Source of the DNA: Solobacterium sp.
GTDB taxonomy: Bacteria > Bacillota_I > Bacilli_A > Erysipelotrichales > Erysipelotrichaceae
Assembly: GCA_016291725.1 (NCBI GenBank)
Contig: JAEEYJ010000074.1
Location: 1-8,722 of the forward strand
Direction: 5' to 3'
DNA: 8,722 bases
Below the pieces are notes generated by a model. The model searched no databases. It saw nothing but the letters and a program-made list of their open reading frames with translations, and had not been told where the DNA came from. The translations under genes were made by a program, and so were the position numbers. Below are positions 1 through 6,356 of this stretch, in pieces. Position 1 is the first letter of the stretch, and every line of letters starts with the position of its first letter.

Positions 1-3000
1 AACCGGGCACTGCTGCGGCTGGAAATCCCGCAGGAAGGCCATAGAAACTACAGCATTGTAGCCGGCGCCGGCGGCGGCAAGACGACGATGCTGAGCGAAC
101 GCATCAGCCGGCAGATTGAACTGGGTACACCGATCGATGAATTCGTGATCATTACCTATACCAACGCAGCGGCCAATGAACTGCGGGATAAAATCGCGGC
201 CAGGCTGTCGGACAAGCTCAAAGCGGATCCAGAGAACAGAATTCTGCAGGACGCTTTGGCCAATGTCGAACTGATGCAGATTTCAACCATCCATTCCTTT
301 CTGCTGAAGATTCTGCGGGAATACGCTTTTGAGTCCCACGTAGCGCTCGGAGCAGAGCTGCTCGAAGACGAATATGATCTCAACCGGAAGAAGGCATTCT
401 TCGGGCAGTGGCGCCGTGCGCACTATCAGGAGATCTACCGGATGTTCCGGGATGACTGGCTGACCAAAGGAACCGGAAGACGCTTCTACTGGAATGTACT
501 GCAGACGACCTTCCTTGAGCTTTCCGATATCCGTGAAGAAGTCATTCTGCATGATCTTCCTGCCTATGAAGAAATCATCGGCTCAGCGAAGAGCTGTGTA
601 AACAGCCTGCTCGGTCCGATGGTGCAGCTGGCAGAACAGCTCACTGCGACAAAGGAACAGTACAAACCGCGTACAAAGGACGGCAAAGGGGAAAAGAAGT
701 TCCTCAAGGACACCCAGTCATTCATCGACAGTATGAACAGAATAAAGGAAGCAGACCTGTCCACGGACGGAGCCATCATGCTGGCGGCGCAGGCGCTCGT
801 TCCCTGGTTTTCCTGTGTCCAGCAGTGGCGCACAGGGGAAAAAGCCTACTACCAGCGCGGCAATCCGGATCCTTTCTACGAGGAAGTGGCACAGGCAGAA
901 GAAGCCGTCCTGTCCCGGCTGGATACCGGCGCAATGTATATGGATCTGGAAACGGTATTTGAAACCTACAAAGCCAGAAAGGCTGTCCGGTATGTACAGC
1001 GGATCCAGCAGGCCTACCAGGATGCCTATGCGGAAGAACCGCTGCAGCTGAACAACAACGAGATCCTGGTCCGGGCAGAGCAGTTTCTTCTGGCACATCC
1101 GGAAGTTCTGGACAGGCTCAGGAGCAGGTATACAAAGATCTATGTGGATGAATTCCAGGACACAACGGGACTGCAGACCCGTATTGTAGAAATGCTGGCA
1201 GAGAAGCCCGGTACAGCGCCGGAGGATACCCTTCTGGCCGAGGACAGGCTGGTTGTGGTCGGTGATCCCAAGCAGTCCATCTACCGCTTTACAGGGGCGG
1301 AAATCGCCGTCTACGAAGATGTAAACCGGATGATGACGCGTACCCCGGGCTGTGAGGTCATTCAGCTGAATTACAACTTCCGTTCCAACAGGGCAATCAT
1401 TGATTGGGTCAATGCAGTCTATACGGACCTCATGGAGAACTATGAACCGATGAAGACAGAATGGATCACTCAGGATGAGCGGGCTCTGCACGGTGTATTT
1501 GCCTATCCCCGGAATGAGGGAGAGAAGAACAGCAAGGATAATCCGACCGATGCCCGGTGGACAGTCGGTCTGATCCAGGCGCTTGTCAGCAGTCCGGCCT
1601 GTTTCCTGGAGGAGAAGAACGGAAAGAAACGCAGACTGCAGTATTCCGACTTCATGGTCATAACCCGGAATACAACGAATATGTCATTGTACGCTGATGA
1701 ATTCTATACCAGGGGCATCCCTGTCAGCATTGCCGGAAAGATCAGCGTTGCCAGGGACAAGGTGCTGGAGAACTTCACCGGACTGCTGTCCTGGTTTGCC
1801 AATGCCAAGAACCTGCAGAACCGTTTTACGGCAATCCAGGTCTGCTCCGGTGATGAAATCAGCCGTATTTCCGAAGAAGTGCTCCTTGGAACAGAAAACA
1901 CACTGCGTACACTGTATGCCATGTTTGACCGGCAGGGCGCGGATCCGGCATCCATCGTACAGTATCTGATGAACCATGAAGAATACTACGTTCCGAAGAA
2001 TACGGTCTACTCTGAACAGGAAGTCCGCCAGTACCGGATTCATCTGCACCAGATGATCGAAGCCTGTCTGGAAAACAAGGATGTACACAATCTGACGGAA
2101 CTGGTGGACGCAATGGAACAATACCGTACCGCCTATGTTGAGCGTGATCTGCCGCTGGAGAGCGGTGAAAACGCGGTACGTCTGATGAATGTACATAAGT
2201 CCAAAGGCCTTACGGCGAATGTGGTGATCATTGCGGACCGTACCAAGAAGGAAGAACCCTCCTACAGCGGCTTCCGCAAGGCAGGAAAGTACTATCCTGC
2301 TGCGGATTACCGCTTTGATCTCGGCAGAACAACCCATGTACCGACATTCAGGGATGATCCGGATACCTACCGGATGGCAGGGGAAGATGAGACGGCGGAG
2401 GCCATCCGTCTGCAGTATGTTGCGGCAACCAGGGCAGCCCACGCATTGATCTTCATGCCGGCATGGGACAAGGACAAGCAGTGCTGGTTCGCTGATGGGC
2501 GGTACTGCACCGAAGACCTGCCGCTGATTACAGACTGGTACCAGGAACGGAAAGAAGACCCGGAAGGGACTGTTCCTGCAGAGGAGCCGGAAAAGAAAGG
2601 ATTCCTGACCCTGGAGGATCTGCGGGAACAGACCGATTCCCTGAACGATGCAGTATACGCAGTGAATACCCTCACAGTATCACCGAGCCAGCTGGAAGGA
2701 GACGGACTGTCCGGCTATACCGCCAAGGATGAAGGATACTTTCCGGAGGACAGACCGTCTGGAAAGGGCCTTGGTCTGGTCATGCACAAAGCGTTCGAGC
2801 TTCTTGTGCGAAGATACAGGATACTGGACCGTACGGACGAGGAGAAGGCGGTAGAGCGCATTCTGAATGAAGCCGTGATGAGTGAAAGGAATGAGATGCT
2901 GGAGAGCGATGATCCGCAGCGCATTACCGCTTTCCTGAAACCGGTGCTGGTGAAATACCTGAAGACGCTCATCGAACCGATCATGGCACAGGCAGTACAG

Positions 3001-3342
3001 GTTCTGCCGGAATACACCTTCTCCTTCTATGTAGAGGAAGAGGAACTTCCGGCTTTCCTGGATGTGTTCAGAGCCGATTTCAAGCGTTTCGGCATTGATC
3101 CGGGACCGGCTGTGAAGCAGTGCTGGATCAATGGTACTGCCGATCTGGTGGTCCTGCAGAAGGACGGAACGGTGAAGATCTACGACTACAAGTCGGATGC
3201 CCGGAACGGCATGCCGGCAGAGCAGTTCGCTGAAAGCCTCAGGCAGAAGTACGCCGGACAGCAGAAACTGTACCGGTATGCCGTCCGCAGAGCGTTCAGT
3301 ACAGACACGGTCAGTACAGAACTGGTCCACCTGTACCTTTAG
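1..3342 (+). CDS. addA: AddA-type ATP-dependent helicase/nuclease subunit (5' partial)
   Basis: The reading frame is open from base 1, so the true start lies to the left; 1113 codons are visible. AddA subunits (about 1200 residues) work with AddB to unwind and degrade double-strand breaks, loading RecA for repair. All UvrD/SF1 helicase motifs are readable in order (numbered from base 1): Walker A GAGGGKT at 22-28, TYTNAAANEL at 52-61, STIHSFLLKIL soon after, the Walker B DEFQD at 383-387, GDPKQSIYRF at 421-430, NYNFRSN at 457-463, NVHKSKGL at 730-737 and QYVAATRA at 805-812. The C-terminal third carries a RecB/Cas4-type PD-(D/E)XK nuclease: H929, D1048 in GTADLVV, D1062-Y-K1064, then a Y..Q..LY motif. 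There is no Fe-S cysteine cluster, as expected for AddA rather than AddB. An addB gene would be expected just upstream. A RecB-like or other UvrD-nuclease fusion is the alternative; the helicase-nuclease class is near certain, the exact name less so. Confidence 0.85.
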   Translation, partial: NRALLRLEIPQEGHRNYSIVAGAGGGKTTMLSERISRQIELGTPIDEFVIITYTNAAANELRDKIAARLSDKLKADPENRILQDALANVELMQISTIHSFLLKILREYAFESHVALGAELLEDEYDLNRKKAFFGQWRRAHYQEIYRMFRDDWLTKGTGRRFYWNVLQTTFLELSDIREEVILHDLPAYEEIIGSAKSCVNSLLGPMVQLAEQLTATKEQYKPRTKDGKGEKKFLKDTQSFIDSMNRIKEADLSTDGAIMLAAQALVPWFSCVQQWRTGEKAYYQRGNPDPFYEEVAQAEEAVLSRLDTGAMYMDLETVFETYKARKAVRYVQRIQQAYQDAYAEEPLQLNNNEILVRAEQFLLAHPEVLDRLRSRYTKIYVDEFQDTTGLQTRIVEMLAEKPGTAPEDTLLAEDRLVVVGDPKQSIYRFTGAEIAVYEDVNRMMTRTPGCEVIQLNYNFRSNRAIIDWVNAVYTDLMENYEPMKTEWITQDERALHGVFAYPRNEGEKNSKDNPTDARWTVGLIQALVSSPACFLEEKNGKKRRLQYSDFMVITRNTTNMSLYADEFYTRGIPVSIAGKISVARDKVLENFTGLLSWFANAKNLQNRFTAIQVCSGDEISRISEEVLLGTENTLRTLYAMFDRQGADPASIVQYLMNHEEYYVPKNTVYSEQEVRQYRIHLHQMIEACLENKDVHNLTELVDAMEQYRTAYVERDLPLESGENAVRLMNVHKSKGLTANVVIIADRTKKEEPSYSGFRKAGKYYPAADYRFDLGRTTHVPTFRDDPDTYRMAGEDETAEAIRLQYVAATRAAHALIFMPAWDKDKQCWFADGRYCTEDLPLITDWYQERKEDPEGTVPAEEPEKKGFLTLEDLREQTDSLNDAVYAVNTLTVSPSQLEGDGLSGYTAKDEGYFPEDRPSGKGLGLVMHKAFELLVRRYRILDRTDEEKAVERILNEAVMSERNEMLESDDPQRITAFLKPVLVKYLKTLIEPIMAQAVQVLPEYTFSFYVEEEELPAFLDVFRADFKRFGIDPGPAVKQCWINGTADLVVLQKDGTVKIYDYKSDARNGMPAEQFAESLRQKYAGQQKLYRYAVRRAFSTDTVSTELVHLYL

Positions 3343-3345
3343 GAG
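3341..3345 (+). promoter_or_regulatory. Shine-Dalgarno AGGAG overlapping the addA stop codon
   Basis: AGGAG begins inside the TAG stop of the helicase gene (3340-3342) and sits 4 nt before an ATG at 3350. It is the only reason to take the short ORF at 3350-3433 seriously, and the arrangement would favour translational coupling from the helicase gene. Confidence 0.45.
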
Positions 3346-3349
3346 AGCC

Positions 3350-3433
3350 ATGGTGATCCGTCCTGCGGAAGAACCGGAGTCCATCGTGGATCTGGGTCAA
3401 AAGGACCGCAGGATAGTCGAATGGTGCAGATAG
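3350..3433 (+). CDS. 27-codon ORF with own ribosome binding site; possible GNAT N-terminal stub
   Basis: A 27-residue ORF starts 7 nt after the helicase stop, preceded by AGGAG, and ends at TAG 3431-3433. Its first residues, MVIRPAEEPESIVDLG followed by a basic helix-like stretch ending EWCR, resemble the first strand and helix of GNAT acetyltransferases (commonly M-x-IRPA-x-x-x-D-x-x-x-I). The resemblance is my recognition of a pattern and has not been aligned. No continuation of a GNAT fold is found in any frame before trkA, where the sequence turns AT-rich and promoter-like. It may be the decayed front end of an acetyltransferase gene that once followed the helicase gene in the operon, a genuine small protein, or chance. 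Function unknown. Confidence 0.3.
   Translation: MVIRPAEEPESIVDLGQKDRRIVEWCR
3361..3413 (+). repeat. Inverted repeat with an alternative inner hairpin
   Basis: TCCTGCGG (3361-3368) is the perfect reverse complement of CCGCAGGA (3406-3413). The right arm also takes part in a local hairpin, CTGGGTC (3392-3398) with GACC-g-CAG (3404-3411), loop AAAAG and one bulged G. The two structures exclude each other. There is no T-run after either, so this is not a standard Rho-independent terminator; it may be chance inside the short ORF. Confidence 0.3.
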
Positions 3434-3442
3434 TGGTAGAAT
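3434..3442 (+). promoter_or_regulatory. Candidate extended -10 promoter for trkAH
   Basis: TGG directly followed by TAGAAT (5 of 6 matches to TATAAT) fits the extended -10 pattern TGnTATAAT. The -35 region 17 bp upstream (TAGTCG, 3414-3419) is poor, which is tolerated by extended -10 promoters. Transcription would begin near 3449, giving a leader of about 25 nt before the trkA start at 3476. No terminator is visible between the helicase gene and trkA, so read-through could also contribute. Confidence 0.4.
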
Positions 3443-3448
3443 AAATAA

Positions 3449-3484
3449 TATGCTTTTGAAATACGAGGTATGCTTATGAAAATA
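3449..3484 (+). repeat. Imperfect direct repeat around the trkA start
   Basis: TATGCTTTTGAAA (3449-3461) recurs as TATGCTTATGAAA (3469-3481), a 20-bp offset with one mismatch; the second copy contains the trkA start. The first copy also opens a 9-codon ORF (3450-3479) whose TGA overlaps the trkA ATG as ATGA. It could be a small tandem duplication or a translational leader. Confidence 0.45.
3465..3468 (+). promoter_or_regulatory. Ribosome binding site that sets the trkA start
   Basis: GAGG lies 7 nt before the ATG at 3476 but only 1 nt before the in-frame ATG at 3470. Normal spacing therefore favours 3476, which also places the first strand of the Rossmann fold (MKILVAGSGKVG) at the N-terminus as in other TrkA proteins. 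Confidence 0.7.
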
Positions 3485-4837
3485 CTGGTGGCCGGAAGCG
3501 GCAAGGTAGGATCGGAAATCGTTGAGAAGCTCTCTGCAGAAGGACACGAACTGACGATCATAGACAATGATACAGATGTACTCGAATCGATCATGGAGAA
3601 CTACGACGTGATCGGTGTCCGGGGCAATGCAGCGAGTCTGGATGTACTGGAAGAAGCCGGTGCGCGGGATACCGATCTGCTGATCGCTGTTACAGACATG
3701 GATGAAGTGAACCTTCTTGCCTGTATGACAGCACGTTCGATCAATGAAGATATCAAGACCATTGCCCGGATCCGCAATCCTGACTACCGTTCCCAGGCTG
3801 TCCGTATGCGTTCTTTGTTCGGTCTGGATATGTCCATCAACCCGGAAGAGAACGCTGCTGTGGAGATCAAGCGTCTCCTCCAGTATCCTGGATTCCTGAA
3901 TATTGATACTTTTGCCAGGGGGAACGCAGAAATCGTTACCCTGAGGATTGATGAGAACAGCCAGCTGAAGAACGTAAAGCTGAATGATCTTGACCATATT
4001 GTGCATACTACGGTCCTGGTTGCGCTTGTAGAGCGCGGCGGCAGATGCATCATTCCGGACGGTGATTTTGTCCTGCAGGAAAACGACCGCATCCACGTTA
4101 CTGCATCTACGAACAACCTGTCTGTACTGCTGCGGAATCTGGGAATCCTGACCCGCAGGGTAAAGGATGTTCTGATTGCCGGCGGCAGTACGATCGGCTA
4201 CTATCTGGCAAGGGAGCTGGAAGATACAGGTATCCGTGCCACCATCATCGAAAAGAAGCCTTCCCGCTGCAACGAACTGGCTACACTCCTGCCGAAGGCA
4301 CGCATCATCCTCGGCGATGCGAGTTCGCAGCAGTTCCTGGAGAGTGAGAATCTGGGCAGCTTTGATGCGCTCATTACACTGACAGGGCTGGATGAGCTGA
4401 ATATTGTCATTTCACTGTTCGGCCAGGCCTGCGGCGTTCCGACCATCATCACTAAGATGTCCCATGCCGAAAACAACCGTATGCTGGACAGCCTTCCCAT
4501 CGGCAGCGTCATTTCTTCCAAGGAGATGATCAGCAGTACGATCGTACGCTATGTGCGCAGTATCCAGAACACCAAGGGGGCCGCGCTGACCGTGCACATG
4601 TTCGGCAACGGTACAGCGGAAGCGATCGAATTCGATGTGGATGATGAAACAAGGCACTGCGGTGAAGAGCTCAAGGATATCCATGTCAAGCACGGTGTGC
4701 TGATTGCCGGCATTACCCGTGGTCTGGAGACAGAGATCCCGAGCGGTTCTTCCCGTTTCCTGCCCGGTGATACCCTGGTGATTGTTGCTGGCAGTGATCT
4801 GAAGATCAGAGAGCTGAACGATATCTTCGAGGACTGA
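3476..4837 (+). CDS. trkA: Trk potassium uptake regulatory subunit TrkA
   Basis: TrkA is the cytoplasmic RCK subunit that binds NAD(H)/nucleotides and gates the TrkH potassium channel at the inner face of the membrane. The 453-residue length matches the classical two-RCK TrkA, not the half-size KtrA. First RCK: GSGKVG at residues 7-12 and the acidic D30 at the end of strand 2 (TIIDND), followed by the first RCK_C domain at about 140-220 (ending near DRIHVTAS). Second RCK: IAGGSTIGYYLA with GGSTIG at 236-241 and an acidic IIEKK, then a final RCK_C domain at about 365-450 (RFLPGDTLVIVAGSDLKI). In the second nucleotide loop the third glycine of GxGxxG is serine (S238), so this site may bind nucleotide weakly or differently. 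The start at 3476 is chosen on ribosome binding site spacing. trkH follows after 4 nt, giving a two-gene operon. Confidence 0.95.
   Translation: MKILVAGSGKVGSEIVEKLSAEGHELTIIDNDTDVLESIMENYDVIGVRGNAASLDVLEEAGARDTDLLIAVTDMDEVNLLACMTARSINEDIKTIARIRNPDYRSQAVRMRSLFGLDMSINPEENAAVEIKRLLQYPGFLNIDTFARGNAEIVTLRIDENSQLKNVKLNDLDHIVHTTVLVALVERGGRCIIPDGDFVLQENDRIHVTASTNNLSVLLRNLGILTRRVKDVLIAGGSTIGYYLARELEDTGIRATIIEKKPSRCNELATLLPKARIILGDASSQQFLESENLGSFDALITLTGLDELNIVISLFGQACGVPTIITKMSHAENNRMLDSLPIGSVISSKEMISSTIVRYVRSIQNTKGAALTVHMFGNGTAEAIEFDVDDETRHCGEELKDIHVKHGVLIAGITRGLETEIPSGSSRFLPGDTLVIVAGSDLKIRELNDIFED
4829..4833 (+). promoter_or_regulatory. trkH ribosome binding site inside the end of trkA
   Basis: GAGGA lies in the last codons of trkA, 8 nt before the trkH ATG at 4842. 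This implies trkH translation is coupled to trkA on one mRNA. Confidence 0.6.
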
Positions 4838-4841
4838 ACCC

Positions 4842-6296
4842 ATGAACTACAGAATGATTCTGCGCATTATCGGCTATATTCTGTTCATGGAAGCCTTTCT
4901 GATGCTGCCGGGAGCGGTCATCGGCTGGTTTGACGGAGAGCCGGATGTTGTACGTGCCTACATGATTTCCATAGCCATCATCCTGGTGGTCGGTGCACTG
5001 TTCACCTGGACCGGCAGGAATGCCAGGAAAGGCTTCTATGCCAGGGAAGGCTTTGTAACGACAGGTATGAGCTGGCTCGTGATGTCTGCTCTTGGCTGCC
5101 TTCCGTTCTGGATCTCCCGTCAGATTCCGTCGTATGTGGACTGCATGTTCGAGATGGTATCCGGCTTTACAACGACCGGTTCATCCATTCTGAGCAATGT
5201 AGAGGGCCTCTCGCGCGGTCTGCTGTACTGGCGGAGCTTCAGCCACTGGGTCGGCGGCATGGGTGTTCTGGTCTTCCTGATGGCGATTGTACCGCTGAGC
5301 GGCAAGAACGGTGGATTCACGCTGCACATCCTGCGGGCAGAGAGCCCGGGCCCTTCGGTCGGCAAGATGGTGCCGAGGATGAAGAAGACGGCTCTGATCC
5401 TGTATCTCATCTATACCGGACTGACCGTCATTGATTTCATCCTGCTGCATCTGGCAGGCATGCCGGTATTCGATGCATTCTGCCATGCGGTAGGTACAGC
5501 GGGCACCGGAGGATTCGGTGTAAGGAATGACTCCCTGGCCGGATACTCCCCGGCAGCCCAGACGATCACTACTGTGTTCATGTTCCTGTTCGGTGTGAAC
5601 TTCAGCTGCTATTACCTGATTCTGCTGAAGCGCTTCAAGGATGTATTCCGGGATGAAGAACTGCGGACCTATCTGCTGATCATCTTTGCGTCGATCGCAG
5701 TAATCAGCCTGAATATCCGCGGTCTGTACGGCTCGCTCGGAGAGGCAATCCATCATGCAGCGTTCCAGGTCGGTACGGTGATGTCCACGACCGGCTTCGC
5801 TACAGCGGACTTTGACCTCTGGCCTGCGCTCTCCAAGTCGATCATGCTGATCCTGATGCTGGGCGGGGCCTGCGCCGGAAGCACCGGCGGCGGTCTGAAG
5901 ATCGCCCGCTTCGTACTGATGCTGAAGGCTCTGCGCCGCAATATCCATGAGAACCTTCATCCTACGGAAGTGCGCAGAGTGAAGATGAACGGGCAGGGGG
6001 TCGATGAAAAGGTTCTGGCCAATCTTCATGGCTATCTGATTGCCTATGTCGGTATCCTGATCATCAGCTTCCTGATCATCTCGCTGGACGGCTTCTCGAT
6101 GGAGACGAACATCTCTGCAGTATTCGCAACCTTCAACAACATCGGTCCCGGTTTCGGAGCCGTCGGTCCGACCATGAACTACTACGCCTACAGCAATCTC
6201 TCAAAGATCGTTATGATCTTCAATATGCTGGCAGGCAGGCTGGAGATCATGCCCATGCTGGTCCTGTTCTCCAGAACAACCTGGCGCACAAAGTAG
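4842..6296 (+). CDS. trkH: Trk potassium uptake channel subunit TrkH
   Basis: TrkH is the membrane K+-translocating subunit of the TrkAH system, made of four M1-P-M2 repeats in one chain. The 484-residue protein is full length and strongly hydrophobic throughout, with many membrane segments starting at about residue 7. Each of the four pore loops keeps its filter glycine: TTTGSS at 110-115, TAGTGGFG at 219-226, STTGFAT at 315-321 and NNIGPGFG at 432-439. A GACAGSTGGGLKIAR segment at about 345-360, between pores 3 and 4, matches the flexible third-repeat M2 loop of TrkH that acts as an intramembrane gate. The C-terminus LEIMPMLVLFSRTTWR is typical of the family. The start is 4 nt after trkA stop. 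A strong terminator directly follows. Confidence 0.95.
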   Translation: MNYRMILRIIGYILFMEAFLMLPGAVIGWFDGEPDVVRAYMISIAIILVVGALFTWTGRNARKGFYAREGFVTTGMSWLVMSALGCLPFWISRQIPSYVDCMFEMVSGFTTTGSSILSNVEGLSRGLLYWRSFSHWVGGMGVLVFLMAIVPLSGKNGGFTLHILRAESPGPSVGKMVPRMKKTALILYLIYTGLTVIDFILLHLAGMPVFDAFCHAVGTAGTGGFGVRNDSLAGYSPAAQTITTVFMFLFGVNFSCYYLILLKRFKDVFRDEELRTYLLIIFASIAVISLNIRGLYGSLGEAIHHAAFQVGTVMSTTGFATADFDLWPALSKSIMLILMLGGACAGSTGGGLKIARFVLMLKALRRNIHENLHPTEVRRVKMNGQGVDEKVLANLHGYLIAYVGILIISFLIISLDGFSMETNISAVFATFNNIGPGFGAVGPTMNYYAYSNLSKIVMIFNMLAGRLEIMPMLVLFSRTTWRTK

Positions 6297-6334
6297 CAGA
6301 CAAAACGGCAGAGATGCCGTTTTCTTTCTGCTAC
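6293..6334 (+). terminator. Rho-independent terminator after trkH, with an outer stem overlapping the stop codon
   Basis: The inner stem is perfect: AAAACGGCA (6302-6310) pairs with TGCCGTTTT (6315-6323) around a GAGA tetraloop, followed by CTTTCT. An outer 8-bp stem also exists: GTAGCAGA (6293-6300) pairs with TCTGCTAC (6327-6334), separated from the inner stem by a 1x3 internal loop. The outer left arm contains the trkH TAG stop. The A-rich left flank would make it work in both directions, though no minus-strand gene needs it here. Confidence 0.85.
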
Positions 6335-6343
6335 ACTGAATAC

Positions 6344-6348
6344 GGAGG
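6344..6348 (+). promoter_or_regulatory. Strong ribosome binding site of the flavoprotein gene
   Basis: GGAGG ends 8 nt before the ATG at 6357 and fixes this start. A TGC-TACACT extended -10 candidate sits at 6329-6337, inside the right arm of the trkH terminator; no good -35 is visible, so the promoter of this gene is uncertain. Confidence 0.75.
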
Positions 6349-6356
6349 TACTCAGC

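Noticed and set aside
718..1491. Long minus-strand ORF of 257 codons opposite the helicase gene
   Set aside because: It is antisense to conserved helicase motifs, rich in Cys/His/Arg as expected of a shadow frame, and has no recognisable domain or ribosome binding site.
88..3342. ATG at 88 as the start of the helicase gene
   Set aside because: It lies just after the Walker A lysine and threonines (residues 27-29 of the open frame), so starting there would delete the ATP-binding loop; the frame is open to base 1.
3470..3475. ATG at 3470 as trkA start
   Set aside because: Only 1 nt separates it from the GAGG ribosome binding site; the ATG at 3476 has normal spacing.
5181..6029. Minus-strand ORF of 282 codons opposite trkH
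   Set aside because: Antisense to a complete TrkH with all four pore loops; composition (Gln/His/Arg-rich) is that of an artefact.
3476..6296. KtrAB-type system instead of TrkAH
   Set aside because: KtrA has a single RCK unit of about 220 residues; this protein has two complete RCK units, and the membrane subunit has TrkH length and C-terminus.
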